Part shown: positions 49,556 to 57,612 of the stretch, piece after piece
Layout: every line of letters starts with the position of its first letter
How positions within the stretch are numbered: the stretch's first letter is position 1
Source: Paenibacillus amylolyticus
GTDB lineage: Bacteria; Bacillota; Bacilli; Paenibacillales; Paenibacillaceae
Assembly: GCF_029689945.1 (NCBI RefSeq)
Contig: NZ_CP121451.1
Span: 1,426,001-1,490,000 of the forward strand
DNA: 64,000 nucleotides
Direction: 5' to 3'
Notes under the pieces: generated by a model
Database searches by the model: none
Told to the model about the DNA's origin: nothing
The model's input: the letters and a program-made list of their open reading frames with translations, nothing else
Program-made: the position numbers and the translations under genes

Positions 49556-49936
49556 ATGAACAAAATTTTGGGTTATATTTTCCTGGTTATTCTTGCAGGT
49601 GTATTCGTCATGACGGGGTTTAACAAGATCAGTGGAGCAGACATGATGATTCAGACCTTCGAGAGTTTCTCTTATCCAACGTGGACCATGTATCTGCTTG
49701 GCGCTGCCGAGTTGCTTAGTGCAGTATTATTGCTGATTCCGCGTACGCGTATCCTGGCTTCGGGCATACTGACCTTCATTCTGATTGGGGCCGTCGGAAG
49801 TCATCTGATCTATGCACAATATGCTGCTGTTCCGTTCCCGGCTGTGTTGTTGGTAGCTAACATTATTGTTCTGGTTGTGAGCATGCGCAGATTGGAAGCG
49901 GAAGAAGAAGGCCAGATGGAGACAATGCAGGCATAA
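49556..49936 (+). CDS. DoxX-family membrane protein
   Basis: 126 residues and four hydrophobic segments: ILGYIFLVILAGVFVMTGFN, TMYLLGAAELLSAVLLLIPR, ILASGILTFILIGAVGSHLI, VLLVANIIVLVVSMRRL. DoxX-like proteins act in quinone/thiosulfate and redox stress settings, and are commonly controlled by HxlR or MarR-type regulators, as the divergent gene suggests. Ends in an acidic tail. Strong terminator at 50028. Confidence 0.85.
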   Translation: MNKILGYIFLVILAGVFVMTGFNKISGADMMIQTFESFSYPTWTMYLLGAAELLSAVLLLIPRTRILASGILTFILIGAVGSHLIYAQYAAVPFPAVLLVANIIVLVVSMRRLEAEEEGQMETMQA

Positions 49937-50027
49937 GTGAGAGATTAGAGGGCGCGTTATTGTGGGCTGTTCACCGTGGGAAAGGTATTCCTGCCAAAAG
50001 GAATGGTCAACGCGGATGCCCATACAG

Positions 50028-50065
50028 AAGATGACCACTGCCCGTGAGCGGTGGTCATCTTTTTT
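50028..50065. terminator. Bidirectional terminator between doxX and the convergent repair gene
   Basis: AAGATGACCACTGC pairs with GCGGTGGTCATCTT (one G-U pair), followed by T6 on the plus strand and preceded by a short A-rich stretch. Confidence 0.85.
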
Positions 50066-50903
50066 ATGTAAGGCTTCGTGTGGCACGTGTGACGATTCGC
50101 CGTGTATGTTGGGTATTCGACTGCTGACTCCAAGTGGCACAGACCTGCCGCACCCACTCGGGATTCGTCTTGCTGGCATCGTTCAACCAGTTACTTACCG
50201 AATCCTGTACATACTTATGGGCGTCGGATTTCACCGCGTCAAGCAAGGTGAGAGCCATGGCCGGGTTTTCTTTTAACTCCTGAATATGCTTGGCCCAGAC
50301 GCCGCGAGGTCTGATGCATTCTATGGCAAACCGGCGGATCAGTGGATCAGGGTCAACACTCCATGAGGTTAAATGTTGCAAGGCTGCGGACAAGTCGGCA
50401 GAGATGGATTCCCGTACAGCCATCCAGGCAATCTCTCGTACACCAAAGTGAGGATCTGCTGCAAAGGGCCGAATATGTTCCAACTTTTCATTCAGGTTCA
50501 GACCGGAATCCAGACCAATGATATAAGCCGCCCAGCAGCGAACACTGTCTGAACGATGCTCTGCAATGGAACGAAAGAGATTCGTGCGTTCACTGATGGG
50601 TAGACGATTCAACAGATTAAGCCATTGCATGCCAATGGCCGGAATGATTTTCATAATGCGAGACTCACTTATCTGTTTTAATTGCTCGATCATTTCTACC
50701 GTTTCAGCATCCATGCCCCATTCATGGGTAACCTTCTGAAAAAGAAAAACATGATCTACTGCCAGCCATTCGGTCAAGTTAACCGATTCAATCTGTCCTG
50801 CTTGTAGCCCAGTGCGGATGTGCTCCGGGATTTCCGCTGCTTTACGGGCACCTTTGCGAAGAAGAATGTCTTCAGGCATAACCAGATCTGATTTAGCATC
50901 CAA
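50064..50903 (-). CDS. DNA alkylation repair protein, AlkC/AlkD-type HEAT repeat
   Basis: 279 residues of ALK/HEAT-like helices: IPAIGMQWLNLLNRLPISER, FAADPHFGVREIAWMAVRES, DPDPLIRRFAIECIRPRGVW, and the typical ending YVQDSVSNWLNDASKTNPEW with NTQHTRRIVTRATRSL. The family excises or binds alkylated purines. AlkC and AlkD types cannot be separated here with certainty; the VSNWLNDASK ending fits AlkC better. A GGAGG precedes the ATG. Confidence 0.78.
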   Translation of the reverse strand: MDAKSDLVMPEDILLRKGARKAAEIPEHIRTGLQAGQIESVNLTEWLAVDHVFLFQKVTHEWGMDAETVEMIEQLKQISESRIMKIIPAIGMQWLNLLNRLPISERTNLFRSIAEHRSDSVRCWAAYIIGLDSGLNLNEKLEHIRPFAADPHFGVREIAWMAVRESISADLSAALQHLTSWSVDPDPLIRRFAIECIRPRGVWAKHIQELKENPAMALTLLDAVKSDAHKYVQDSVSNWLNDASKTNPEWVRQVCATWSQQSNTQHTRRIVTRATRSLT

Positions 50904-50979
50904 TGTATACTCCTCCTTGGTTGTATGGACTCATGCGTTATACAATACAACCTGCCGGAGAACAGGGATGTAAGGCAGC

Positions 50980-51675
50980 TTACAATTGGGCAGTGATGCT
51001 GCGAAGTTTAGCGATTTCGTCACGATGCAGGGAGACTGATTTGAATCCGGTACGAATCCGGCCTGCTCTTGCTAACTCTTGCATGGCGACGGTGACCGAT
51101 TCCCGTGTGGCTCCCGCCATCCAGGCAATCTCCTGATGGGTAAGCGCGAGTTGAATTCGGCAGTACTCATCCTCCTCGATCCATCCCATCTGTTCAGCCA
51201 AACGGAAGAGATTGTGTAGCACCTTGTCATGCAGGTTCCCGAGTGCAAGTGCCTGTGTCAATTCGCTCATTCGCTTGATCCGCTCGCTTAGTACGTTCAT
51301 CAGTCTCATCATAAATTGGGGATGTTCAATCAGAAACTGCTCGAAACGGGGCTTGTCCATCAGGCAAATATCACACGCCTCCATCGTTTCAATATAAACG
51401 GCACGTGTTCCGAGTGAGATTCCGTTCATTTCACCAAATACATTACCTTCCGTCAACATATCGAGTGTGAACTGCTTGCCCTCCGGGTTCAATGTATATA
51501 AACGTACCTTTCCTCGTTTCACAAAATAAAAACCTTCCGTAAATGTATCGGGTGTCTGGATCAGTTTATTTTTAGGAATGGTCGTGATGGAAGTCATTCC
51601 ATCCATCTCAATCAGGTCTGCCTCGGACAAGGAGGACATGAGGTCGAACTGTGATAAATACAGAATTTGATCCAT
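50980..51675 (-). CDS. Crp/Fnr-family transcriptional regulator
   Basis: 231 residues. Cyclic-nucleotide-type sensor domain (KNKLIQTPDTFTEGFYFVKR, GKVRLYTLNPEGKQFTLDML, TEGNVFGEMNGISLGTRAVY) with an unusual lack of the RxA/T phosphate residues, then a C-terminal HTH (LALTHQEIAWMAGATRESVT, VAMQELARAGRIRTGFKSVS). No Fe-S Cys cluster is seen in the N-terminus, so this is not an Fnr oxygen sensor. ATG 51675 is preferred to 51681 since AGGAGG lies seven bases before it. Confidence 0.87.
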   Translation of the reverse strand: MDQILYLSQFDLMSSLSEADLIEMDGMTSITTIPKNKLIQTPDTFTEGFYFVKRGKVRLYTLNPEGKQFTLDMLTEGNVFGEMNGISLGTRAVYIETMEACDICLMDKPRFEQFLIEHPQFMMRLMNVLSERIKRMSELTQALALGNLHDKVLHNLFRLAEQMGWIEEDEYCRIQLALTHQEIAWMAGATRESVTVAMQELARAGRIRTGFKSVSLHRDEIAKLRSITAQL

Positions 51676-51704
51676 AAGCATCCCTCCTTTTACGATATAA
51701 ATAT

Positions 51705-51740
51705 AAAAAAGAAGAACCCACGAAAAACAACGGGTTCTCT
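51705..51740 (-). terminator. Terminator after the AbrB-like gene
   Basis: On the minus strand AGAACCC pairs with GGGTTCT (51732-51738 with 51713-51719) and is followed by a T-rich tract (A6 at 51705-51710 on the plus strand). It overlaps the leader of the Crp/Fnr gene. Confidence 0.7.
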
Positions 51741-51800
51741 TGCAGCGGGACTTCCTGAATCGGAAGGTCTTCTGACTATAAATGATCGAATGCCATTTGA

Positions 51801-52318
51801 TTATAGTAACTTTTTTAATTGAGAGACGCGTCCTTGGCTGATGCCAAGCTTTTCCGCAATTTGCTGTTGAGCCAAACCGGGATTCTGTTCAACAATTTCT
51901 TTCATCTGTTGCAGCATGCGTGCCGTTTTCGGCCGCAAATCCGGGTATTCTTGGTTGTCAGCTGTGGTCCCTTCTTCCCTAGCGGGAGATGAGACAGAGG
52001 CGGATTTGGAAGCAGGACGCTCCACGGGTGCAGGAGCCTGTTTGTTCTGAGGTACGAACCAGTCGGGAGAGTCATCCGGTGTTTTAATTGAATTGCACAT
52101 GTCCGGCAGATGAATTGTTCTTTGAAATACATTTCCGTATCCACATCACCGCAAAAAATACATAATGTTGATTTGTACTTGCGTAAAATCAACTCTTTTC
52201 CTTCAATGAAAAACTCAAGCGGATCGCCGATATGGATTTCCATCGTATCCCGCATTTCTTTGGGAAGGACAATTCGTCCAAGACGGTCCAGAGATCTCTT
52301 CATTCCGGTTCTTTTCAT
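51801..52318 (-). CDS. AbrB/SpoVT-type swapped-hairpin protein with zinc-ribbon-like and HTH parts (one frameshift)
   Basis: About 172 residues after restoring one T in the run 52082-52085 (plus strand). Order: AbrB-like DNA-binding hairpin (SLDRLGRIVLPKEMRDTMEI, GDPLEFFIEGKELILRKYKS), then two Cys pairs (CIFCGDVDTEMYFKEQFICR) spaced as in a zinc ribbon, a Pro/Ser-rich linker, and a C-terminal helix-turn-helix QQQIAEKLGISQGRVSQLKK. Start ATG 52318 follows GGGGGAG. This three-part composition is unusual. AbrB relatives are transition-state regulators; the role here is not known. Confidence 0.75.
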
Positions 52319-52423
52319 CGCATCTCCCCCGCAATATTCACAATTAAAACCTGTCTTTATTGTAAGGAAGAAAGGGCTTTAATACAACAATAATATTTCA
52401 AAAAAGTGGGATAATTCCATCTA

Positions 52424-53103
52424 TTATGGGAAAATAAGTTTGGAAAGGATGGGTGCAACGGCTAAAGTGAATAATGCGGCGAGCACCATGGAGATGCTGG
52501 AGATGGTACCTGTCAGGGAACTCAGTTCAAACGCCTTGGATGTTCCTGTGCCATGGGCACCGGTTCCAAACAGTGTGCCTCGTGCAATCTCACCGTCAAT
52601 GCGCAGCATTTTAACAATAGAAGGCCCCATGATTACCCCAAGCAGACCGGTCATAATAACAAAAACCGCGGTAATTGCCGGAATTCCCCAATCGTTGCAG
52701 ATACGTTCATCGCAATTGGAGTGGTAATGGAACGCGGAATCAAGCTATGGATCAGACCTGAATCCAGTTGCAGCCATTTGGCAAGCAGGGCAGAGGACAG
52801 CACGGCAACCACCGATCCGGTCATGACACTGAGGACAATCTCGGAGATATGTTTTTTGAGTACATGGAAGAAAGTATAGAGCGGTACGGCGAAAGCTACG
52901 GTAGCCGGTTGAAGCAACAGACTCAGCCACTTGCCACCACTGCTATACGTGGTATAATCCGTTCCCGTTGCGAGCAATATGCCGACGACAAGCAGCGGCG
53001 TGATGAGCAATGGAGACAGATAGACTTTGGGCAGATTACGATACATTCGTTTGGCGACCGCATAGATCCCGACGGTTAACAGCAGGCAGAGAAATCCAAT
53101 CAT
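52424..53103 (-). CDS. LrgB/CidB-type membrane protein (one frameshift)
   Basis: About 226 residues, rich in membrane segments (MIGFLCLLLTVGIYAVAKRM, VYLSPLLITPLLVVGILLAT, LLLQPATVAFAVPLYTFFHV, IMTGLLGVIMGPSIVKMLRI, TGAHGTGTSKAFELSS). The frame is broken by a missing G (C on the plus strand, 52686-52689); restoring it gives SATIGGIPAITAVFVIMTGL. The LrgB motif GTGAHGTGTSKA is intact. Partner of the upstream LrgA/CidA-type protein and overlapping it by four bases (ATGA). Such pairs modulate murein hydrolase activity or small-molecule transport. Confidence 0.85.
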
Positions 53104-53471
53104 CCGGCGTGACGCTCCTTTCGTTTCGCAATTCGTGTAGCCACGAGTCCCGTACAGGACATGACCAGAAATGTGCTTAGCAGTACAATGAATAAAATCT
53201 GTAGTCCGTCATGCTCCAGCATGGGCATATAATTCATGATGCCAACGGCCGACGGGATAAAAAATAACAATAGTTCACCGAGCAGCCAGGCAGCTCCAAC
53301 TTCAATCCAGCGCAGCTTCACGACACGGGTCTGAAGCAGAATGAATAGTACGACCATACCGAGAATCGAACCAGGTACAGGAAGATGGAGAGTACGGGCC
53401 AGCAGGTCCATAAGCAGTGAAAAAACCATTAAGAGCGCAACCTGTGCAATACCAATGCCCCACTTTTTCAC
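53100..53471 (-). CDS. CidA/LrgA-type holin-like protein
   Basis: 123 residues with four hydrophobic segments: MKKWGIGIAQVALLMVFSLL, RTLHLPVPGSILGMVVLFIL, WLLGELLLFFIPSAVGIMNY, LQILFIVLLSTFLVMSCTGL. The pairing with the LrgB/CidB-type gene and the divergent LysR regulator matches the cid locus of Bacillus/Staphylococcus (CidR-cidAB). GGAGG precedes the start. A role in cell lysis control or acetate overflow metabolism is known for the family, inferred here. Confidence 0.87.
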   Translation of the reverse strand: MKKWGIGIAQVALLMVFSLLMDLLARTLHLPVPGSILGMVVLFILLQTRVVKLRWIEVGAAWLLGELLLFFIPSAVGIMNYMPMLEHDGLQILFIVLLSTFLVMSCTGLVATRIAKRKERHAG

Positions 53472-53542
53472 TTTGATCCCTCCTTATATCATCAACGTAA
53501 TCCGTTTAGTTGTTATGAAAATGTTTCACTTGATATCATAAA

Positions 53543-53571
53543 TTTTACATGGCATTCTTTCATGAGTAAAA
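53543..53571. promoter_or_regulatory. Candidate LysR-type operator between the regulator and the cidAB-like pair
   Basis: Inverted repeat TTTTACATG (53543-53551) and CATGAGTAAAA (53561-53571) in the divergent region of the LysR gene. Confidence 0.45.
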
Positions 53572-53627
53572 TGCATATTAAGAATGTTTACTATTCCATT
53601 TATCTATGAGAGGTGGGGAGGAAAGCG

Positions 53628-54512
53628 ATGGATATCCGCCATTTGCAATATTTCCTGGAAGTCGCCCGGCAGCAGAGCTTCACCAAAGCCGCTGAAGTGC
53701 TGTATATTACCCAGCCCACCATCAGTAAGACGGTCAAGAGTCTTGAAGAGGAATTGGGTATCACGTTATTTGACCGTTATGGGAAGAAAGTTGAACTGAC
53801 CGATGCAGGTCATGTGTTTTTTCGGCAGGCGCTGGAGATTGAAAAATCATTCCGCAGTCTGTCATCCGAATTGGACGATCTGATGAACCTGAAGAAAGGC
53901 CATCTGCGCATTGGCTTGCCACCGATGGTGGGGTCCAGCTTTTTCCCCATGATCATCGGCGAATTTCACAAGGCTTATCCGCAGGTGACCATTCAGCTAT
54001 TCGAGGATGGTGCCAAAAAAGTGGAGGCCGATGTGATTAGTGGTGCACTGGATATTGGCGTTGCCGTACTGCCAACCGTGGACGAGTTGTTGGATCATTT
54101 TGTTTTTGTGAAGGAGAAATTGAATCTGCTGGTACATCCTTCACACCCACTTGCAGGTAAAGAATCGGTAGCGCTGCATGAACTGGAGAACGACGCCTTT
54201 GTGCTGTTTCGGGAGGATTTTGCGTTGCATGATCGGATTATTTTGGCCTGCCAGCATGCGGGGTTCCAGCCCAGGGTGGTGTATGAGAGCTCGCAGTGGG
54301 ATCTGCTCAGCGCCATGGTTGCCGCCAATCTGGGTGTAGCCTTACTGCCGGAAACGATCTGTCGTGAAGTGGATCATATGCGCGTGCGGATTATCCCCGT
54401 GGTGGAGCCGGTGATACCCTGGCAGCTCGGCATGATCTGGCGGAAGGATCGTTATCTGTCTTTTGCCACAAGAGAGTGGATCGGATTCACACAATCGATG
54501 CTGGGTGAGTAA
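53628..54512 (+). CDS. LysR-family regulator, CidR-like
   Basis: 294 residues. N-terminal HTH MDIRHLQYFLEVARQQSFTK, AAEVLYITQPTISKTVKSLE, EELGITLFDRYGKKVELTDA, then a periplasmic-binding-like effector domain (LRIGLPPMVGSSFFPMIIGE, GALDIGVAVLPTVDELLDHF, VVYESSQWDLLSAMVAANLG). Divergent from cidA/cidB-like genes, as in B. subtilis CidR/YwbI and the S. aureus CidR locus, so acetate or weak-acid response is likely. ATG 53628 sits behind GGGGAGG. Confidence 0.88.
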   Translation: MDIRHLQYFLEVARQQSFTKAAEVLYITQPTISKTVKSLEEELGITLFDRYGKKVELTDAGHVFFRQALEIEKSFRSLSSELDDLMNLKKGHLRIGLPPMVGSSFFPMIIGEFHKAYPQVTIQLFEDGAKKVEADVISGALDIGVAVLPTVDELLDHFVFVKEKLNLLVHPSHPLAGKESVALHELENDAFVLFREDFALHDRIILACQHAGFQPRVVYESSQWDLLSAMVAANLGVALLPETICREVDHMRVRIIPVVEPVIPWQLGMIWRKDRYLSFATREWIGFTQSMLGE

Positions 54513-54514
54513 GG

Positions 54515-54572
54515 GAGCGATCGGAAGGTTATTCTGTCGTTGTAGTGCCCAGTGTAAATCCTCTTTTGTTGA
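54515..54572. repeat. Half copy of the MITE-like repeat (copy D)
   Basis: About 58 bases (AGCGATCGGAAGGTTATTCT, CAGTGTAAATC, TTTGTTGAC) match the right half of copy C (AGCGATTGGAGGGTTGTTCT, CAGTGTAAATA). No left half or central hairpin remains; it follows the LysR gene stop. Confidence 0.65.
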
Positions 54573-54623
54573 CCCCGGATCGTTGTTACAATGGAAGCAT
54601 AATGATGGTGGAGGTGTACGAAC

Positions 54624-55481
54624 ATGAAACTGCGGGTATCCGCTGTACAATATCAATTGCACACAATCAGCTCGTTTGAGCAGTTCGCCGCTCAGGCGGA
54701 GCATTACATACGGACAGCGAGCGAATATGGAACCGAATTTGTCCTGTTCCCGGAATTTTTTACAACACAATTAATGTCCATTGGGGACGAACAAGGCAAT
54801 GCGCTGACGATTGAGGATCTGCCGAACTATACGGAGCAATATGAAAAACTGTTCACGTCACTTGCAGCCAAGTATGGTATGCATGTCATCGGGGGAACCC
54901 ACGTCATTCGCCGTGAAGGGAAGCTGTATAATACAGCTCACCTGTTCTACCCGGATGGTCGCATCGCGCGCCAGGACAAGATTCATATAACGCCAACCGA
55001 AGTACAGGAGTGGAATATGGCCCCCGGAGATGGACTTGAGGTGTTCGACACCGATAAAGGCCGTATTGCCATGCTGACCTGTTACGATATTGAGTTCCCG
55101 GAAATTGTGCGGATGGCTAAAGCCAAAGGTGCTGATGTGATTTTCTGTCCTTCCTGTACGGACGATCGTCATGGTTTCTACCGTGTGCGTTATACGAGTC
55201 ATGCCCGCGCGGTGGAGAATCAGGTGTATGTTGTGTTAACCGGAACGGTGGGTAATCTGCCGACGGTTGACTTCATGCGTGCCAATTATGGACAGGCTGC
55301 AATCATTACGCCGAATGATATCCCGTTCCCGCCACGTGGCATTCTGGCCGAGGGTGAGATTAACAACGATATGATCGTGACCGCCGATCTGGATCTGGAC
55401 TTGCTGTATGAGGTGCGGGAACGTGGATCGGTAACGACCTGGCGCGACCGCCGTACTGATCTGTATACCGATTGGGAGTAG
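54624..55481 (+). CDS. Carbon-nitrogen hydrolase, nitrilase family
   Basis: 285 residues. The catalytic triad is complete: Glu in VLFPEFF, Lys in RQDKIHITPTE and Cys in MLTCYDIEFPE. Starts MKLRVSAVQYQLHTISSFEQ with good GGAGG upstream. Substrate could be an amide, omega-amidate or nitrile-like compound; related Bacillus proteins act as amidases in concert with a GNAT-type partner. It forms an apparent unit with the GNAT gene 34 bases downstream. Confidence 0.9.
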   Translation: MKLRVSAVQYQLHTISSFEQFAAQAEHYIRTASEYGTEFVLFPEFFTTQLMSIGDEQGNALTIEDLPNYTEQYEKLFTSLAAKYGMHVIGGTHVIRREGKLYNTAHLFYPDGRIARQDKIHITPTEVQEWNMAPGDGLEVFDTDKGRIAMLTCYDIEFPEIVRMAKAKGADVIFCPSCTDDRHGFYRVRYTSHARAVENQVYVVLTGTVGNLPTVDFMRANYGQAAIITPNDIPFPPRGILAEGEINNDMIVTADLDLDLLYEVRERGSVTTWRDRRTDLYTDWE

Positions 55482-55514
55482 ACATATATCAGTGGAAAGG
55501 GGCGACCCGGCAAC

Positions 55515-56188
55515 ATGTATACCAAAGAAATGCTGATCACCGACCCGGAGCGAGCTGGTAAAAGGGTAAAAGCGGTCGTCCGCAATTATGTTGCATCCGA
55601 CTATGAGGAACTCATTCGCATTCAGGCGGAGAGTTCCCTCCTCCTTATCCGGAAGAGCTGCTCTGGAGTCACGAGCAGCTTGCCAGTCATGTGCAGCATT
55701 ACCCGGAGGGTGCCATCTGTATTGAAGTGGATGGAGAATTGGCTGGGTCGATGACTTCCTTGCGAATGCATTGGGACCCTGCACATCCGGCGAGTCATAC
55801 CTGGGCAGAAGTCACAGATGACGGCTATATTCGTAACCACCAACCGGATGGCAACACGCTGTATATTGTTGATCTCTGTGTTCGTCCAAAGTACCGCAAG
55901 TGGGGACTGGCGCAGTTGATGATGCAGGCGATGTACCATCTGGTGATTGCACAGGGGATGGATCGGTTATTGGGTGCGGGCAGAATGCCAGGTTATCATC
56001 TGGTTGCAGATCAACTGTCTGCGCAGGAATATCTGGACCAGGTGGCTGCAGGAGAGAAGCGTGACCCGGTGATATCATTCCTGCTTCGTTGTGGCCGCAT
56101 GCCTGTAGGAGTAACCGCGGACTATCTGGATGACGAGGAGTCCTGCAACTATGCTGCCCTGATGGAATGGCGAAATCCATTTCGATGA
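55515..56188 (+). CDS. GNAT-family N-acetyltransferase partner of the nitrilase-like gene (one frameshift)
   Basis: About 224 residues after restoring one T in the stretch 55634-55635, which joins IRIQAESFPPPYPEELLWSH to LASHVQHYPEGAICIEVDGE. The GNAT core TLYIVDLCVRPKYRKWGLAQ and LMMQAMYHLVIAQGMDRLLG (Q/RxxG-like acetyl-CoA loop RKWGLAQ) is clear. Ends in LMEWRNPFR. In several Bacillaceae the same two parts are fused in one protein of a nitrilase-GNAT type, so the pair probably works together. Confidence 0.82.
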
Positions 56189-56316
56189 AGGCTGCTCCCA
56201 TGAGCTTTTAATCCGCAGAAATGATAGAGGTTACAATTACATCTCAAAACCGAATTTTGAGCGAGTATATACACCAATGATTAAGATACACATCCAAAAC
56301 AAGGAGGCATATATGT

Positions 56317-56988
56317 ATGGAATTCACACGTATTACATCCATTAAAGATCCATTGTTTGCCCAAATGCACAAGCTGATGCAGGAGATCTTCCCACGGGAA
56401 GAAGTACTGGACTTCCCCCTGTGGGAAGAACCGCTGGAAGATCCGGGTATTCGGGTGTTCGTAGCTGTCCATGAAGGACAGGTCGTTGGCGCGACAGAGT
56501 ACCGTTATTACGAGGATTGGAACGTGGCCATGACGGACTTTACGATTATTGGGCGTGAAGGTCTGGGCATCGGCAGTTTCCTGGCGAATCACCGCAAGCG
56601 TGATCTGCAGAAGCTGGCCGCGGCAAACGGGAAAGAATTGTTCGGCATGTTTGCCGAAATCTATAACCCTTATCTGAGTCAGGATCACGAGTTTGGCGGA
56701 ATCAAGCCGATGGACCCGTATGTCCGTCGTGAAGTGCTGTCCCATCTGGGATACCAGCGTCTGGACTTCCCGTATGTTCACCCATCCTGGCAAGGGGATG
56801 GGGAAGCGGTTGGCGGACTGGATCTGTGCTTTATGCCAGGTGACGAGTCACTTGGCGAACTGCCAGCCAGTCTGGTGGCAGATTTCCTGAATCGGTATTA
56901 TGCGATGTTACCGAACAAACCGCAGGAATGGCTTGCCATGGTAGAGCAATTGACTGCTCGCAAATCTGTTGCGCTGTTGCCGTTGTAG
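56317..56988 (+). CDS. GNAT-family acetyltransferase-like protein
   Basis: 223 residues: KLMQEIFPREEVLDFPLWEE, GIRVFVAVHEGQVVGATEYR, YYEDWNVAMTDFTIIGREGL, GIGSFLANHRKRDLQKLAAA. The Gly-rich GREGLGIGSFLANHR loop is consistent with acetyl-CoA binding. Its substrate is unknown. AGGAGGC lies before ATG 56317. It is downstream of the other GNAT gene by about 128 bases, perhaps independently transcribed. Confidence 0.75.
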   Translation: MEFTRITSIKDPLFAQMHKLMQEIFPREEVLDFPLWEEPLEDPGIRVFVAVHEGQVVGATEYRYYEDWNVAMTDFTIIGREGLGIGSFLANHRKRDLQKLAAANGKELFGMFAEIYNPYLSQDHEFGGIKPMDPYVRREVLSHLGYQRLDFPYVHPSWQGDGEAVGGLDLCFMPGDESLGELPASLVADFLNRYYAMLPNKPQEWLAMVEQLTARKSVALLPL

Positions 56989-57086
56989 AGATGGGAGCGA
57001 GGCTGATCGGATGATGCCGTCGTAGCTGGCTCGTCCTGTCTTGGGCCGTCCTGTCCCGTGCTTTTCTGGGTCACAATAAAACGAAT

Positions 57087-57133
57087 AAAAGCCCATTAAT
57101 CAGACCGTGGTCGGTTCTGTTTAATGGGTTTTT
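57087..57133 (+). terminator. Terminator after the GNAT gene
   Basis: CCCATTAA/TTAATGGG stem with inner CAG and CCG/CGG pairs, then TTTTTC. The rest of the 624-base gap to the LTA synthase gene holds the repeat cluster at 57206-57403 and AT-rich DNA without a gene. Confidence 0.8.
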
Positions 57134-57205
57134 CGGTTTCATTACTATGTGATGTAGATGTACAATGATTGCTGATCCAGAGGTTTGAGCAAAGCATGAA
57201 GCGAG

Positions 57206-57403
57206 CTCTAACGAATCTGAGACGCCTTATTCAGGGATTTGAAACATCCGAAGAAATCTAAGGAACCTGAGACACGCTATATCGGAATAAACAGTCGTTT
57301 TTAACGTTTTTATCGATAAATTTTGGTGAATAACGTGTCTGATGTTCTTTACAATGTATAAAGAGGATATATGGGTCAAATAAGACGTCCTGTGTTCCTT
57401 AGA
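57206..57403. repeat. Inverted cluster of TAACGAATCTGAGACG units, cluster 2
   Basis: Two forward units (57206-57231, 57257-57281) and two inverted ones (57329-57351, 57378-57403). The first forward unit is identical to the consensus core; others vary at two to five positions. Same forward-then-inverted layout as 36754-36995. Confidence 0.78.
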
Positions 57404-57612
57404 AAATCGTCAACCCATTCTCGCCAGAACAGGTAAGATGTGACCTCAAGATGGGAAACTTTGCTTTCTGTAAGCTGATATCTACTTATACGGCCTACTA
57501 GATGAGTTTGAAGATATACCCTAGATGATTAGTAGACAATGAGTTTATTTTAGATGAAGCCTTGAAGCCTAGTAGCCTTGAAGTCTATTAGCTGTACATT
57601 AACGTTTCGTTT

